A stretch of DNA of 12,702 nucleotides from Glomus cerebriforme (lineage: Eukaryota; Glomeromycota; Glomeromycetes; Glomerales; Glomeraceae). Position numbers and translations under genes: made by a program. The notes below the pieces were generated by a model. That model saw nothing but the letters and a program-made list of their open reading frames with translations, had not been told where the DNA came from and ran no database searches. The DNA lies in NCBI GenBank assembly GCA_003550305.1, contig QKYT01000051.1, forward strand, positions 222,918 through 235,619, in the 5' to 3' direction. Positions 1 to 8,166 of the stretch are shown piece by piece; positions within the stretch are counted from its first letter, which is position 1, and each line of letters begins with the position of its first letter.

Positions 1-528
1 AAAAAAAAAAAAAAAGATTTTTTTATTTTACTTGAGTTTTAATAATAATACTTTTATTTTTAAGAATTTTATTTACATTACTAAAAATAAATAACATAAA
101 AAAATAACTTTTAAAAGAGTTTATATAAAATAAATAGAAAAAAGTAAAAATGAAATAAAATATTTAATGATAATAATTTTAATTATATTTATAGAATTAT
201 TACTAGGTTAAGACTGGTATTTTCTGTTTTATTTTTTGGAAAAATTTTCATAAGTAGTAAAATTCTGTTAATTATCAAATTTATTGATAATATTTTAAAA
301 AATAATTTGAGTATTATATAAAAATATAAAAAAAAAAGTTTTAGAAAATTATTAAAAAATAAGATGTATATTGATAAAAGTAAGTAGACTAAAATAAAGT
401 AATATTACATACATAAAAAAATAATCATATATGTAAGTAAAAATATTAATGATCTAATCAGATTATAATCTTATAAGACTAATTTTAAATTAAACTAATA
501 TAGGCTGAATTAATAAGATTATTAGTCT
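1..528. other. AT-rich intergenic sequence without a gene
   Basis: This stretch is almost pure A/T with long A runs at its start. No reading frame of useful length and no RNA gene are visible on either strand. Toward its right edge (about 465-528) the short words CTTATAAGACTAAT and ATTAGTCTTATAG occur in opposite orientations, probably the outer fringe of the inverted-repeat element that begins at 529. Confidence 0.6.
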
Positions 529-804
529 TATAGAATAGTTTTATAAGAAAAATTTTTTAATCAACTAGGTATAATTCAGATCAAATTTATAATATTAGAT
601 TGAATTATATATATTTTAGATTATATGATTTCAGTATTCAAATAATATTTAACCAATTAGATTTTGAACATTAATGAAAAAAATTAATAAATATTAATAT
701 TCAATTATATAAATATTGTACAAATTCTATAATTTAGTCCAATACTATAAATTTGGCTTAATTTTATCTAGTTGATTAAAATTTTCTTATAAAACCATTC
801 TATA
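529..804. repeat. long imperfect inverted repeat (MITE or foldback-like)
   Basis: The left arm (529-609) and the reverse complement of the right arm (728-804) align over about 80 bases. By eye I count roughly 68 identical positions with four gap bases, so about 84% identity. Shared blocks include TATAGAAT, GTTTTATAAGAAAA, AATCAACTAG and AAATTTATA. The spacer (610-727) is AT-rich and has no reading frame. The words TTATAAAACC/TTATAAAACT recur just outside the right arm at about 788, 814 and 830. The structure fits a non-autonomous DNA transposon or foldback element; target-site duplications were not identified, so the ends are uncertain. Confidence 0.6.
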
Positions 805-855
805 GAACCATTTTATAAAACTGCAATCTTATAAAACCAATCAGTTCTGGTCTGC

Positions 856-880
856 AGTTCAGTCTTAGATCATGAACTGA
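856..880. repeat. short hairpin with 7-bp arms
   Basis: CAGTTCA and TGAACTG flank an 11-base loop. It lies just right of the large inverted repeat, in a patch of slightly higher GC (about 840-930), and may be part of the same element. No function can be assigned. Confidence 0.35.
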
Positions 881-1020
881 TAATAATAAGAACCAGATTA
901 AGACTAATCAAACCTGACTATTAACATCCCTATATGTGGGTAAAATAATAAATCATGTATCATAGGTTGTATTCCAATTCTTATATTTATTATTATATAT
1001 TTAAATAAAAATTTATGTCC

Positions 1021-1135
1021 ATTTGGCCGGTTTGTTGATATAAGTAATTCTGGCCAAAATTATAATTCCCGAGAATCATGAAAATAAAGCCGGGTTCGAT
1101 CCCGTAATTTTTGGCCGGCATTACAGCATTAAGAA
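1021..1135 (+). repeat. GGCC-rich dispersed repeat with a pol III B-box-like word
   Basis: TTTGGCCGG occurs in direct orientation at about 1023 and 1110, with TGGCCAAAA between them. GGTTCGATCCC at 1093-1103 matches the tRNA/SINE internal promoter B box (GGTTCGANNCC) exactly and sits in a small CGGG/CCCG hairpin resembling a tRNA T arm with one loop base missing. TGGCCGGTTTG at about 1024 is only a weak A-box candidate. Bases 1106-1135 match 11891-11920 at 27 of 30 positions, so the right part is a dispersed repeat. A decayed tRNA-derived SINE is one reading; a DNA-transposon remnant is another. There is no complete tRNA cloverleaf. Confidence 0.45.
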
Positions 1136-1400
1136 TACATAGTAAAAATGTACAGACTTATGGACTTAGGGGCGAAAAGAAACATTTCATCATTGTTTAA
1201 TTATTTACTATATTTGGATATTAAGGATGTGGTTTTTTACTTTTCGGAGGTTGAAAGTTTAAATTGATCAAATGATTGGCTTAAAAAAATTTTCCATAAT
1301 TGGGATAACCTAAGCCGTTTCAGTATAGTAATTATGCTGTCACGGGTCACATGATATTATTCTATTTTGACCGAGCCACTTGAAGTTTAAAAAGGTTCAC

Positions 1401-1454
1401 TTTTTTTTTTTTAAAAAAAAAAAAAAATAAAAAAAAAAACTTTTTTGAAAAAAA
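1401..1454 (+). promoter_or_regulatory. T-run/A-run leader before the F-box gene
   Basis: A run of 12 T (1401-1412) is followed directly by an A-rich stretch (1413-1439), then CTTTTTTG and seven A before the ATG. Similar T-rich-then-A-rich stretches precede the starts at 3799 and 6557, which suggests a shared core promoter/5' UTR style. A at -3 fits a good eukaryotic start context. The transcription start is not determinable from sequence alone. Confidence 0.4.
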
Positions 1455-3074
1455 ATGCCTTTGAATAAATTAGCTTATGAATGTTTAAGTGATCTATTTT
1501 CTTTCCTTGATGAACCATCTTTGTATAAATGCTTATTTGTTAATAGAATATTTTGCAGACTTGTAGTTCCCCTTCTTTGGAAAAAACCTTTTAAACCTAG
1601 TTTTGCGAATGAAAAATATTCATCAGTAATCAATACTTTACTTTCTTGTCTTGATGAAGAAGAAATTTCTTCATTAATTCCTTGTGCGATAGATATTTCA
1701 AATGATCGATCTCCTTTATTCAATTATGGAAAATTTATAAAAATAATAGATCAAGAATTTATTAAACAGAACATCATAACTTGGTTAAACTCATCAAACG
1801 GGAGAGTATTTACTGAAAGGTACAATATTACTAAATATCAAGATTGTAGAGTTCAAAAGTTGATAAATGCTATCTATCATCTAATCATGAGACAAGGATC
1901 AAAGTTGCAAGAATTTAGTTTAAGAGTATTTCAGAGTGATTTTTATATTGATTTACCAAATTTTTCAAATTTTACAACTTATAAACCTGGAATTAAAATT
2001 TTAAGATCTTTAAAAATTGATATAGATTTGGAATCGAGTGATAATATTAAATATCAAAATACAATTGAATTTTTAAGTTCAGTGTATAATTCTTGTAATA
2101 GTATAATTAATTGTAGTTTATTAATTTACAAATTAAATTTCAATTTTGTTAAACAACTTTTGAAAATTATCAAATCACAACCATTAGAAAGAATTTTAAT
2201 CTATACGAATTTTTTGGAGGAACATAAGAAAGAAATTATTTACTCTTTGGAATTTCGTTCAAATACTTTAAAAGAATTAATATTCATTTATATGGATTTT
2301 AAAAGTATAGATTTATCATCAATATCAAAATTAGAATGTTTGGAAAAACTTGAATTTGATAATTGTGAAGGGTTTACTCATGAACATTATAAAATTTTTT
2401 CGAAAAAGAAATTTCACCTGAAAGAACTTAAATTATGGCATGATGATCTTGATGATATTTATGATGTTGATAATATCTATGATCGGGTCGGAATTAATTT
2501 AAATGTCATTGTAGGAATGATTATTTCTCTTGGTGGTGAATCATTGCACAAATTATCTTTGAATATTATCACTTCAGAAACAATTAAGGCGATAAAAGAA
2601 TCCTCTCCCAAAATTAATTTTTTACATATAAGAATGATTTCACCAAAATATTCAAATTCAATAATTCCATTCATTTGTGATTTATCATCATTAAAAATCT
2701 TACATATTCAAATGGATTCTTACGAAGTTAATAATGGCTGTCTATTGGTTGAAATCTTGGGAGATTATTTAATATCTGTTGAATATTTATATTTGAATGT
2801 ATTAATTTGTTTATCATCATTCAAATATTTTATCAATAATTGTAAAGTTAATTTGAAAAAATGGATTATTACTTATAATGAACCTTTAAGAAAAGATTAT
2901 TTGATATGTGTGGATAATTATCAAAAGGCACATAATTCTTTAAAAGTATTGGGAATTGATGAAAATGAAGATGGATTTTGTTGGAATAATGAAGAATTAA
3001 AAATAATTGATTCTTTAAAAAATCAAGGTATTGAGATTGTTCCATCAAATCAATTATTAAAATTGTTTTATTAA
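1455..3074 (+). CDS. F-box protein with degenerate LRR-like repeats
   Basis: This is an uninterrupted 539-residue frame. The first 45 or so residues form an F-box: LAYECLSDLFSFLDEPSLYK, then CLFVNRIFC and VVPLLWKKPF. The Leu/Trp spacing and the closing LW-K-PF are typical of Glomeromycotina F-box proteins. In the family the F-box binds Skp1 in SCF ubiquitin ligases and the remainder selects substrates. Residues about 180-450 hold irregular leucine-rich strands (LRSLKIDIDL, LERILIYTNF, LKELIFIYMDF, LEKLEFDNCEG, LKELKLWHDDL, LHKLSLNII), consistent with a decayed LRR solenoid. The end (LKVLGIDENE, WNNEELKIIDSLKNQGIEIV) is a recurring C-terminal ending in this family. There is no signal peptide or membrane segment. 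The start is chosen because it directly precedes the F-box and follows an A-rich leader. The substrate is unknown. F-box homology is confident; individual function cannot be inferred. Confidence 0.88.
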   Translation: MPLNKLAYECLSDLFSFLDEPSLYKCLFVNRIFCRLVVPLLWKKPFKPSFANEKYSSVINTLLSCLDEEEISSLIPCAIDISNDRSPLFNYGKFIKIIDQEFIKQNIITWLNSSNGRVFTERYNITKYQDCRVQKLINAIYHLIMRQGSKLQEFSLRVFQSDFYIDLPNFSNFTTYKPGIKILRSLKIDIDLESSDNIKYQNTIEFLSSVYNSCNSIINCSLLIYKLNFNFVKQLLKIIKSQPLERILIYTNFLEEHKKEIIYSLEFRSNTLKELIFIYMDFKSIDLSSISKLECLEKLEFDNCEGFTHEHYKIFSKKKFHLKELKLWHDDLDDIYDVDNIYDRVGINLNVIVGMIISLGGESLHKLSLNIITSETIKAIKESSPKINFLHIRMISPKYSNSIIPFICDLSSLKILHIQMDSYEVNNGCLLVEILGDYLISVEYLYLNVLICLSSFKYFINNCKVNLKKWIITYNEPLRKDYLICVDNYQKAHNSLKVLGIDENEDGFCWNNEELKIIDSLKNQGIEIVPSNQLLKLFY

Positions 3075-3798
3075 AGTTTTAGAAAAATTGGGGTAGTAAA
3101 ATTATATACAGTATATATATATATATCATTACATATTATTGGATGGGGGTCGATATTAAATAATTATATTATAATTGTGATAACAGATAATATATCAGTT
3201 GAATGAACAATATTAATTTTTAAATAAAGAAATAAAGATACACAAGAAGTCATCGGAGTTGACAAATAGTCCGCCATTCTGCATATTAGATGTATCTTCA
3301 GTTCCACAACAGGATCGTATCCGAAAAGAGAACATGTAACCAATTGACAATCTATCACATCCGAAAAAAAATCGTGTATTATTAACTAAATATATTAATC
3401 TCCGTACTCTAGAACAAATTATCATACCCATTTTTGCCATTATTTTGATAATTAGGAATTTAGGATTGAAAATTTACTATGAAATTATTACAAAAGTAAA
3501 TCACCTGATATGTACTGAATGACAAAAAAGAATGAACTTTATCGTACTTTTTGATTGATTGCAGAGTATTACAATTCATCGGTGCTTATCTAATGGACTT
3601 TGTACACTCTTAATTACTAATTTTACTTTTATATAGCATATGATTACGCTATAAGATCAGTTTAATTGTCCAATCAAACTTTGCTATACTCCCGAAAATG
3701 TGGCAAAGTGGGACAATATTTACATATAAACCATCATTTTTTGATGATTACACCAATTACACTTTTTTTTTTTCTTTATCAATTTTTTTTTTTTAAAC
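3075..3798. other. intergenic stretch between the F-box and four-helix genes
   Basis: It contains a (TA)n microsatellite (about 3112-3126), a possible polyadenylation hexamer AATAAA at 3223-3228 for the upstream gene, a patch of clearly higher GC at about 3236-3360, and an imperfect inverted repeat at 3666-3716 (TTGTCC/GGACAA plus ACTTTGC/GCAAAGT, with a 6-base bulge on the left). No convincing gene is seen. The higher-GC patch has short open frames on both strands, but none has a family I recognise. Confidence 0.5.
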
Positions 3799-4566
3799 AT
3801 GAATAATATTTCTCTTTTTTTCGTGTTTTTCTTTATTTCTTTTTCCTTCACATTTTTAAAAATGAGTCATTATTTTGAAAGGATGACTAAATTCCTTTCT
3901 TACTTTTTTAAAATATTACAAAAATTACAAAAATTACGGTCAACAATCATACCTTTACATCCTTTGGAAAGATTATTTATATTTGCTGCCGCAATTTATA
4001 TAATAATTACAATATCATTAATTACAGAAATATTAGGAGAACAAATTAATGGTTACATGCGTATTTCTGACTGGTTATTTATCTTAACTATACCAGGTTT
4101 AATTATGTGTAGTATTGTCACTGTAAAGTATCTTTTTATGAATTTTTTTTCTTTTTTTTTCAATGTTTTTATCAAATTTTCTCTAACTCGGTTTTTTTTT
4201 TCTTNTTTATAGATTTATTCACGATCAATACCACATTATATTATTTTTACAATCTTCAATATAATTCCAATGTTTCTTTATTCATCTTTAATTAATTTTA
4301 TAAGAAATTTATGTGATACAATATTTTGTTCTAAGCATGACGGTTTATTTAACATATCTGTTGCGTTATTTTCATTATCTGCTTTATTCGAATTGGCTTT
4401 TATCTCTTTAGGTTATGTAATTTGGAGAAAAGGGTAAGTTTTTATATTATTTATTATTATTATTTTATTTGTTCTAATTCATTTCATTTATTCATTTTTT
4501 TTTTTTAGAATATGGAAATATAGAAATGATTATGAGAAAGCTGAGTGCGAAAAATGTCACGCTTAA
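3799..4566 (+). CDS. unrecognised four-helix membrane protein, three exons
   Basis: Spliced model: exons 3799-4122, 4213-4433 and 4509-4566, giving 200 residues and a TAA stop. Intron 1 (4123-4212) is GTAAAG...TTTATAG with a CTAAC branch site at 4183-4187 and holds the ambiguous base at 4205. Intron 2 (4434-4508) is GTAAGT...TTTAG with CTAAT at 4474-4478. Both junctions keep the frame, and exon 2 is open across all 73 codons, which supports the model. Predicted membrane segments lie at about residues 57-80, 88-107, 115-137 and 153-179. The N terminus is basic after residue 22, and the tail after the fourth helix is charged and ends CEKCHA. A second in-frame ATG at 3862 (Met22) may be the real start, because residues 1-21 are Phe-rich translation of a T-rich leader. 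I recognise no family, so no function is assigned. Confidence 0.72.
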
Positions 4567-4904
4567 AACATTATATACAGTAAATTTATTTCATTATTAA
4601 TATAATAATTTCTTTTTCCTTTTTTTTTTCTTATGGAAAAATCATAATTTAATTTAATTACCGGGTGAATAATACAGAATTTAAATTACATAGACTGCAA
4701 TGTTAAAAAAAAAACTAACATATTTATTACATTCAAAAAGAAAATTGAAATAAAAAATAAAATAAGAAAAAAAAAAAAAAAAAATTTTTTTTAATCGTTA
4801 ACGCAAATTTTTCATAGATAAATTTTATTAATTTCTTATTTCAAATTCATTCTCTTCGAGATTCAANAAAAAAAAAAAAAAAAAGTATATTTTATTTAAT
4901 TTGA
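4567..4904. other. AT-rich spacer with homopolymers and an ambiguous base
   Basis: The spacer holds T and A runs, including a long A run next to the N at 4867. No gene or structured RNA is seen. It separates the tail of the four-helix gene from the 3' end of the F-box pseudogene on the other strand. Confidence 0.5.
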
Positions 4905-5969
4905 TTTAATTTCAGTTTATAAAATAATAAACTTGTTGAATCTGAAGTCTCACGTATTAATATTCTACGTTGTTCTTTTACTAATTCACTAAATTCCTTC
5001 GGTAAATCTTTATTAGAACAAAAATTCTTTGAATATATTTCAAATTTTTTGGAATATATGGAACCATTTCTAATAAATCTTTTCCAAAATCATACATTTC
5101 ATTAAATTTTAATAATAATTTTTTCCAAATGAATGCATTGTTGAAAAAGATTAATTAAGATTCAAAATAAAGAGTTAATTCACGTAAATTAGAACAATTG
5201 TTGATAATTGAATCTTTAAACATGATAGAATTTTTTGGATCAATAATTTTACATCCAAGTATAAAAATTCTTTCAATTTTTCCTAATTAATAATTATATC
5301 AGTCTAATAGATAATTTTTTAATACAAATCTTTAAATATTTAAGATCTAAAAATCTATACTATAACAAATTCAACTTTAATATCTTGTAATAATTTACAA
5401 ATATTTGCAAATTTATATAAAATTAAAGGTTGAATATTTTCTTCAAATTGAAATGAACTGATATTTTCAAACATTCTTGTAGTATATTCTGGTTGATGAT
5501 CCATTAACGAATTATTTATAAAAAAATAAAACCGAAACGTAAATTCAATAATTCAAAATGAAAGAGTTTTCTACATCGTTCTTTGAATAAATTCCAAATT
5601 TTTATAATAATGAATTTAATTAAATTTTCATCATTTCCAACTTTTTTTTTATCACAAATCTATTTGTTAAAAAAATAATATGATAATAATTGAGATATCT
5701 TAAAAATATTGAATAATCAAAGGAAGGTCTTAATCTGATCAGATAAATTTAAAATATTACGATCATCATCTGATAGACATGCAATGACAAGTATTTGTTT
5801 TCATTTTTAAGGACAAAAGAATTTAATATCAATATCAATATTCTTCCAAAGATTACTCCAAAGAATAAGTATGACTACTTGACACCATTCTCGGTTTACT
5901 AGGACACAAGAAATAATTCATTGAATACAAGTTCACTAAAAGAGTTTCTGTTAAAAGTTTTGAGCCCAT
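4905..5969 (-). pseudogene. decayed F-box/LRR-like gene
   Basis: Reading the minus strand from ATG at 5969 gives MGSKLLTETL, the usual opening of many Glomeromycotina F-box proteins. A frame change then leads to SELVFNELF. Another frame covers 5911-5807 with SCVLVNREWCQVV, LILWSNLWKN and a stop at 5807-5809, matching the second half of the F-box. Further down, short pieces in different frames read ACLSDDDRNILNLSDQIKT, MFENISSFQFEENIQP, NLRELTLYFES (near 5165-5195) and FGKDLLEMVPYIPKNLK (near 5042-5092), recognisable as body and C-terminal parts of the same family. Several frameshifts and in-frame stops break the gene, so no full-length protein is possible. It belongs to a different F-box subfamily from the intact gene at 1455, so it is not a simple local duplicate. 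The 3' limit is approximate. Confidence 0.8.
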
Positions 5970-6119
5970 TTTTTCGGAGAAAAAACCAGAAAAACAAACA
6001 AGAATTTGCCTATCTATTTTGTTTATCAATCAAGTGTAGATCATGACGATATTATACTCAAAATTATTTAAAAGTTATTATCAGTCATAAAAGGAAAATT
6101 TCATATCCAAAGCTTTTTC

Positions 6120-6147
6120 GCATAGGATTGCATAGGATTCGCGCGAA
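6120..6147. promoter_or_regulatory. possible E2F/MBF-type palindrome beside a tandem 10-mer
   Basis: TTCGCGCGAA at 6138-6147 is a perfect palindrome and resembles E2F/MBF-class binding sites (CGCG core). It abuts two head-to-tail copies of GCATAGGATT. In a region this AT-rich, a CGCGCG core is conspicuous. It lies about 410 bases upstream of the acyltransferase start and about 170 bases upstream of the F-box pseudogene start on the other strand. No binding is demonstrated, and it could serve either gene or neither. Confidence 0.3.
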
Positions 6148-6360
6148 ACGTAATACAATATTAAACAACAATAACAATACATAAGAGGATTCGTTCAGTT
6201 AAAAAAAAAAAATAAATTTAGGATTAAAAAAAATTTGAAACCATAATAAATAAATAAATATATCGATTAATAACTAAGAAACTTCTCAATATTAGCTTAT
6301 TCAGGTATAATATATGTACAATAATTTATGCGGGATTTTATAATAATAAATAAATGGAGT

Positions 6361-6384
6361 AAATAAATAAATAAATAAATAAAA
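6361..6384. repeat. AAAT/TAAA tetranucleotide microsatellite
   Basis: Five to six head-to-tail copies of a 4-base AAAT unit are preceded by an interrupted stretch of the same unit from about 6348. It is a simple-sequence repeat in the upstream region of the acyltransferase gene and likely to vary in length between strains. Confidence 0.8.
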
Positions 6385-6439
6385 CGTATTTGTTTTTAAT
6401 TTATATTACATATTTTAAGCATAAAATATTTTGCTAACC

Positions 6440-6556
6440 TTTACCCTTTTAAATTTTTTCTTTTGAAAAAAAAAATTCTTTTTTCTTTTTCTTTAAAAAA
6501 AAAAAACAAATTAAACGATCAACAAACGATCGATCCGTTTATAAAATAAAGAAAAA
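6440..6556 (+). promoter_or_regulatory. pyrimidine-rich leader of the wax-synthase-like gene
   Basis: A T/C-rich stretch (about 6457-6494) gives way to an A run and then to ACGATCAACAAACGATCGATCC, in which ACGATC occurs twice. A-rich sequence continues to the ATG with AAAGAAAAA immediately before it. The arrangement echoes the leader at 1401. No TATA position can be defined with confidence in such AT-rich DNA. Confidence 0.35.
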
Positions 6557-8098
6557 ATGTTTAAATTATCTTCTTTAAAGGTTTCTTCTCTATTTCTCTT
6601 AACCATTTTGATATTTATTTTATATGTACAAGAATATTCAGTCTCTTCGTTGATATTTTCCTTCTTTACATATTTTTCTCATTTAAAATTTCTTCTTTTC
6701 TATCTAAATAATTTTCTTCCACAAACTCTTCCACTATCAATTTATTTTGTACTAGTCTATTCTTTACAATTCTCTTTTATTCTTTTAACACTTTCACCGC
6801 CAAAAACATCTTTTCATCTTTATATCATTTATTTTATAATGATGATTTATTTCCTTTTACCGTTAAATTATGGTTACCATTATAATTGTACCATTCAAGG
6901 AATAATTCCAGTCATGGTTATATCATATACTTGGAAAATGTTGATTTGGTTAAGAGAATGTCAATATGCTACTATTAAAAATGATAAAATTATTAGTCCA
7001 TTTTATCACAGTTTATTTTGGTGGAGAAAATCTTCTTTTATTATTATTGATTCAAATCAAGAAGGAAAATTAAATCATTTTAATAAAATTGATCAAAAAA
7101 ATATTTCAAAAGAAATTTCTAATCAAAATCAAAATCTTAAAAAAAAAATACCCATAATATCTAAAAAATTTATTCTTCTTAGATTAATTTCTTTTATAAA
7201 AATAACCATAATTCAAGAATTTTGGTTAATTCTTGTAGAATATTATATGCCAATAGAAATTTCTTTTACTCCATATCCAATTCGTATATATGAATATTTT
7301 ACATCATCTTCAAATCATCCATTCTTTGTAACCCCATTTTATATATTTTATTGCGTAATTTACAGTGGAATAATTTATTGGAATATGATTTGGATTTATG
7401 AAATTTATTTATTTGTAGCTTCTTGTCTATTATATTATATTCAATCTATAAAAAATGTTTCCACTTCAATTTCTTCTTCTTCTTCTTCTTCTTTTGATAT
7501 TTCTTCTTCTTATAACAAATTATTGATTAAATTAAAAATTTCACATAAATTTTCCTCCCTTTTAGAACAATGGTTATATCATTTCTTATTTTTTACTGAT
7601 CCATTATTCGATTCTCCTCATTTATCTTGTTCTCCTTCGGAATTTTGGTCAAAAAGATGGCAATTACTTTATCGTAATTGTTTTATTGAATTGGGTTATC
7701 TACCTTGTAAAAAATTTATAAATCAATATTATCCTCCTTCTTTACCTTTTAAAAGAGAATTATCTCATATTACTGGAACTTTTGCTGGATTTTTATGGAG
7801 TGCTATATTTCATGAATATGTTATACATTCACTATTTGGTTTAGCTAATGGTGAACATTTTACGTTCTTTTTATTTCATGGTATTATAGCTATCTTTTGG
7901 GAAATTATTGTAACTCTCATTTTTAAAAAAAACACAAAGATCGAACAAAACGAAACTATTAATTATGTAAAGAAAGTGATTGGTTTCGTTTTATGGAATT
8001 CTATTCTAGTATTATCCGCTCCTTGGTTTGCCGAACCTTATATTAGAGCTAAACATTATTATTGTTATCCTCATTTCGGTTGTAATAAAAATTATTAA
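6557..8098 (+). CDS. wax-synthase-like MBOAT O-acyltransferase
   Basis: This is a 513-residue intronless frame. It is a multi-pass membrane protein with hydrophobic segments at about residues 8-28, 30-50, 58-80, 86-106, 114-130, 258-295, 405-428 and 433-457, and a last one at 473-492. The diagnostic block is DPLFDSPHLSCSPSEFWSKRW (starting near 348), followed by QLLYRN and GTFAGFLWSAIFHEY. It matches the wax-synthase branch of the membrane-bound O-acyltransferases, where an FW..RW motif precedes the active-site His, here His419 in FHEY. Family members move an acyl group from acyl-CoA to an alcohol or sterol, normally in the ER. The exact acceptor cannot be read from the sequence. Residues 165-200 are a hydrophilic N/K/Q-rich loop, and 304-312 a Ser tract coded by a TTC/TCT repeat. 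Glomeromycotina lack cytosolic fatty acid synthase, so the acyl donor would come from host-derived lipid (inference). Confidence 0.85.
   Translation: MFKLSSLKVSSLFLLTILIFILYVQEYSVSSLIFSFFTYFSHLKFLLFYLNNFLPQTLPLSIYFVLVYSLQFSFILLTLSPPKTSFHLYIIYFIMMIYFLLPLNYGYHYNCTIQGIIPVMVISYTWKMLIWLRECQYATIKNDKIISPFYHSLFWWRKSSFIIIDSNQEGKLNHFNKIDQKNISKEISNQNQNLKKKIPIISKKFILLRLISFIKITIIQEFWLILVEYYMPIEISFTPYPIRIYEYFTSSSNHPFFVTPFYIFYCVIYSGIIYWNMIWIYEIYLFVASCLLYYIQSIKNVSTSISSSSSSSFDISSSYNKLLIKLKISHKFSSLLEQWLYHFLFFTDPLFDSPHLSCSPSEFWSKRWQLLYRNCFIELGYLPCKKFINQYYPPSLPFKRELSHITGTFAGFLWSAIFHEYVIHSLFGLANGEHFTFFLFHGIIAIFWEIIVTLIFKKNTKIEQNETINYVKKVIGFVLWNSILVLSAPWFAEPYIRAKHYYCYPHFGCNKNY
7471..7493 (+). repeat. TTC/TCT triplet microsatellite inside the acyltransferase gene
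   Basis: About seven trinucleotide units encode a Ser run (residues about 306-312) in a loop between membrane segments. Length changes would stay in frame, so between-strain variation in this loop is plausible. Confidence 0.8.
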
Positions 8099-8107
8099 TG
8101 TGATCAA

Positions 8108-8121
8108 ACGCGTCAACGCGT
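8108..8121. other. two ACGCGT boxes just after the acyltransferase stop
   Basis: ACGCGT at 8108-8113 and again at 8116-8121 match the MluI cell-cycle box bound by yeast MBF. Their place in the 3' UTR of one gene and far from the start of the convergent one makes a promoter role doubtful. The pair is recorded because CG-rich words are rare here. Confidence 0.3.
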
Positions 8122-8166
8122 TATCTGGGAACGTAACTATTACCTGAAAAAGATAAGAAATATGGA

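Larger units (their letters stand above)
5970..6556. other. upstream region of the wax-synthase-like gene
   Basis: No gene is seen. The stretch contains a tandem pair of the 10-mer GCATAGGATT (6120-6129 and 6130-6139), the perfect 10-base palindrome TTCGCGCGAA (6138-6147), and TAAA/AAAT tetranucleotide repeats (about 6348-6384). Nearer the gene is the pyrimidine-rich then A-rich leader. The left part may hold upstream remnants of the F-box pseudogene's promoter on the minus strand. Confidence 0.45.

Noticed and set aside
1021..1110. A functional tRNA gene around GGTTCGATCCC
   Set aside because: No acceptor stem, D arm or anticodon arm could be fitted, and the T loop is one base short. Only a B-box-like remnant is supported.
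1475..1723. Minus-strand open frame opposite the F-box gene
   Set aside because: It lies wholly opposite a strongly supported coding frame and has no recognisable family. The same applies to the minus-strand frame at 2477-2674.
4545..4563. A c-type cytochrome call from the CXXCH motif of the four-helix protein
   Set aside because: A single CXXCH in a short C-terminal tail, without other cytochrome features, is not enough to name a family. It is kept only as a hypothesis in the findings.
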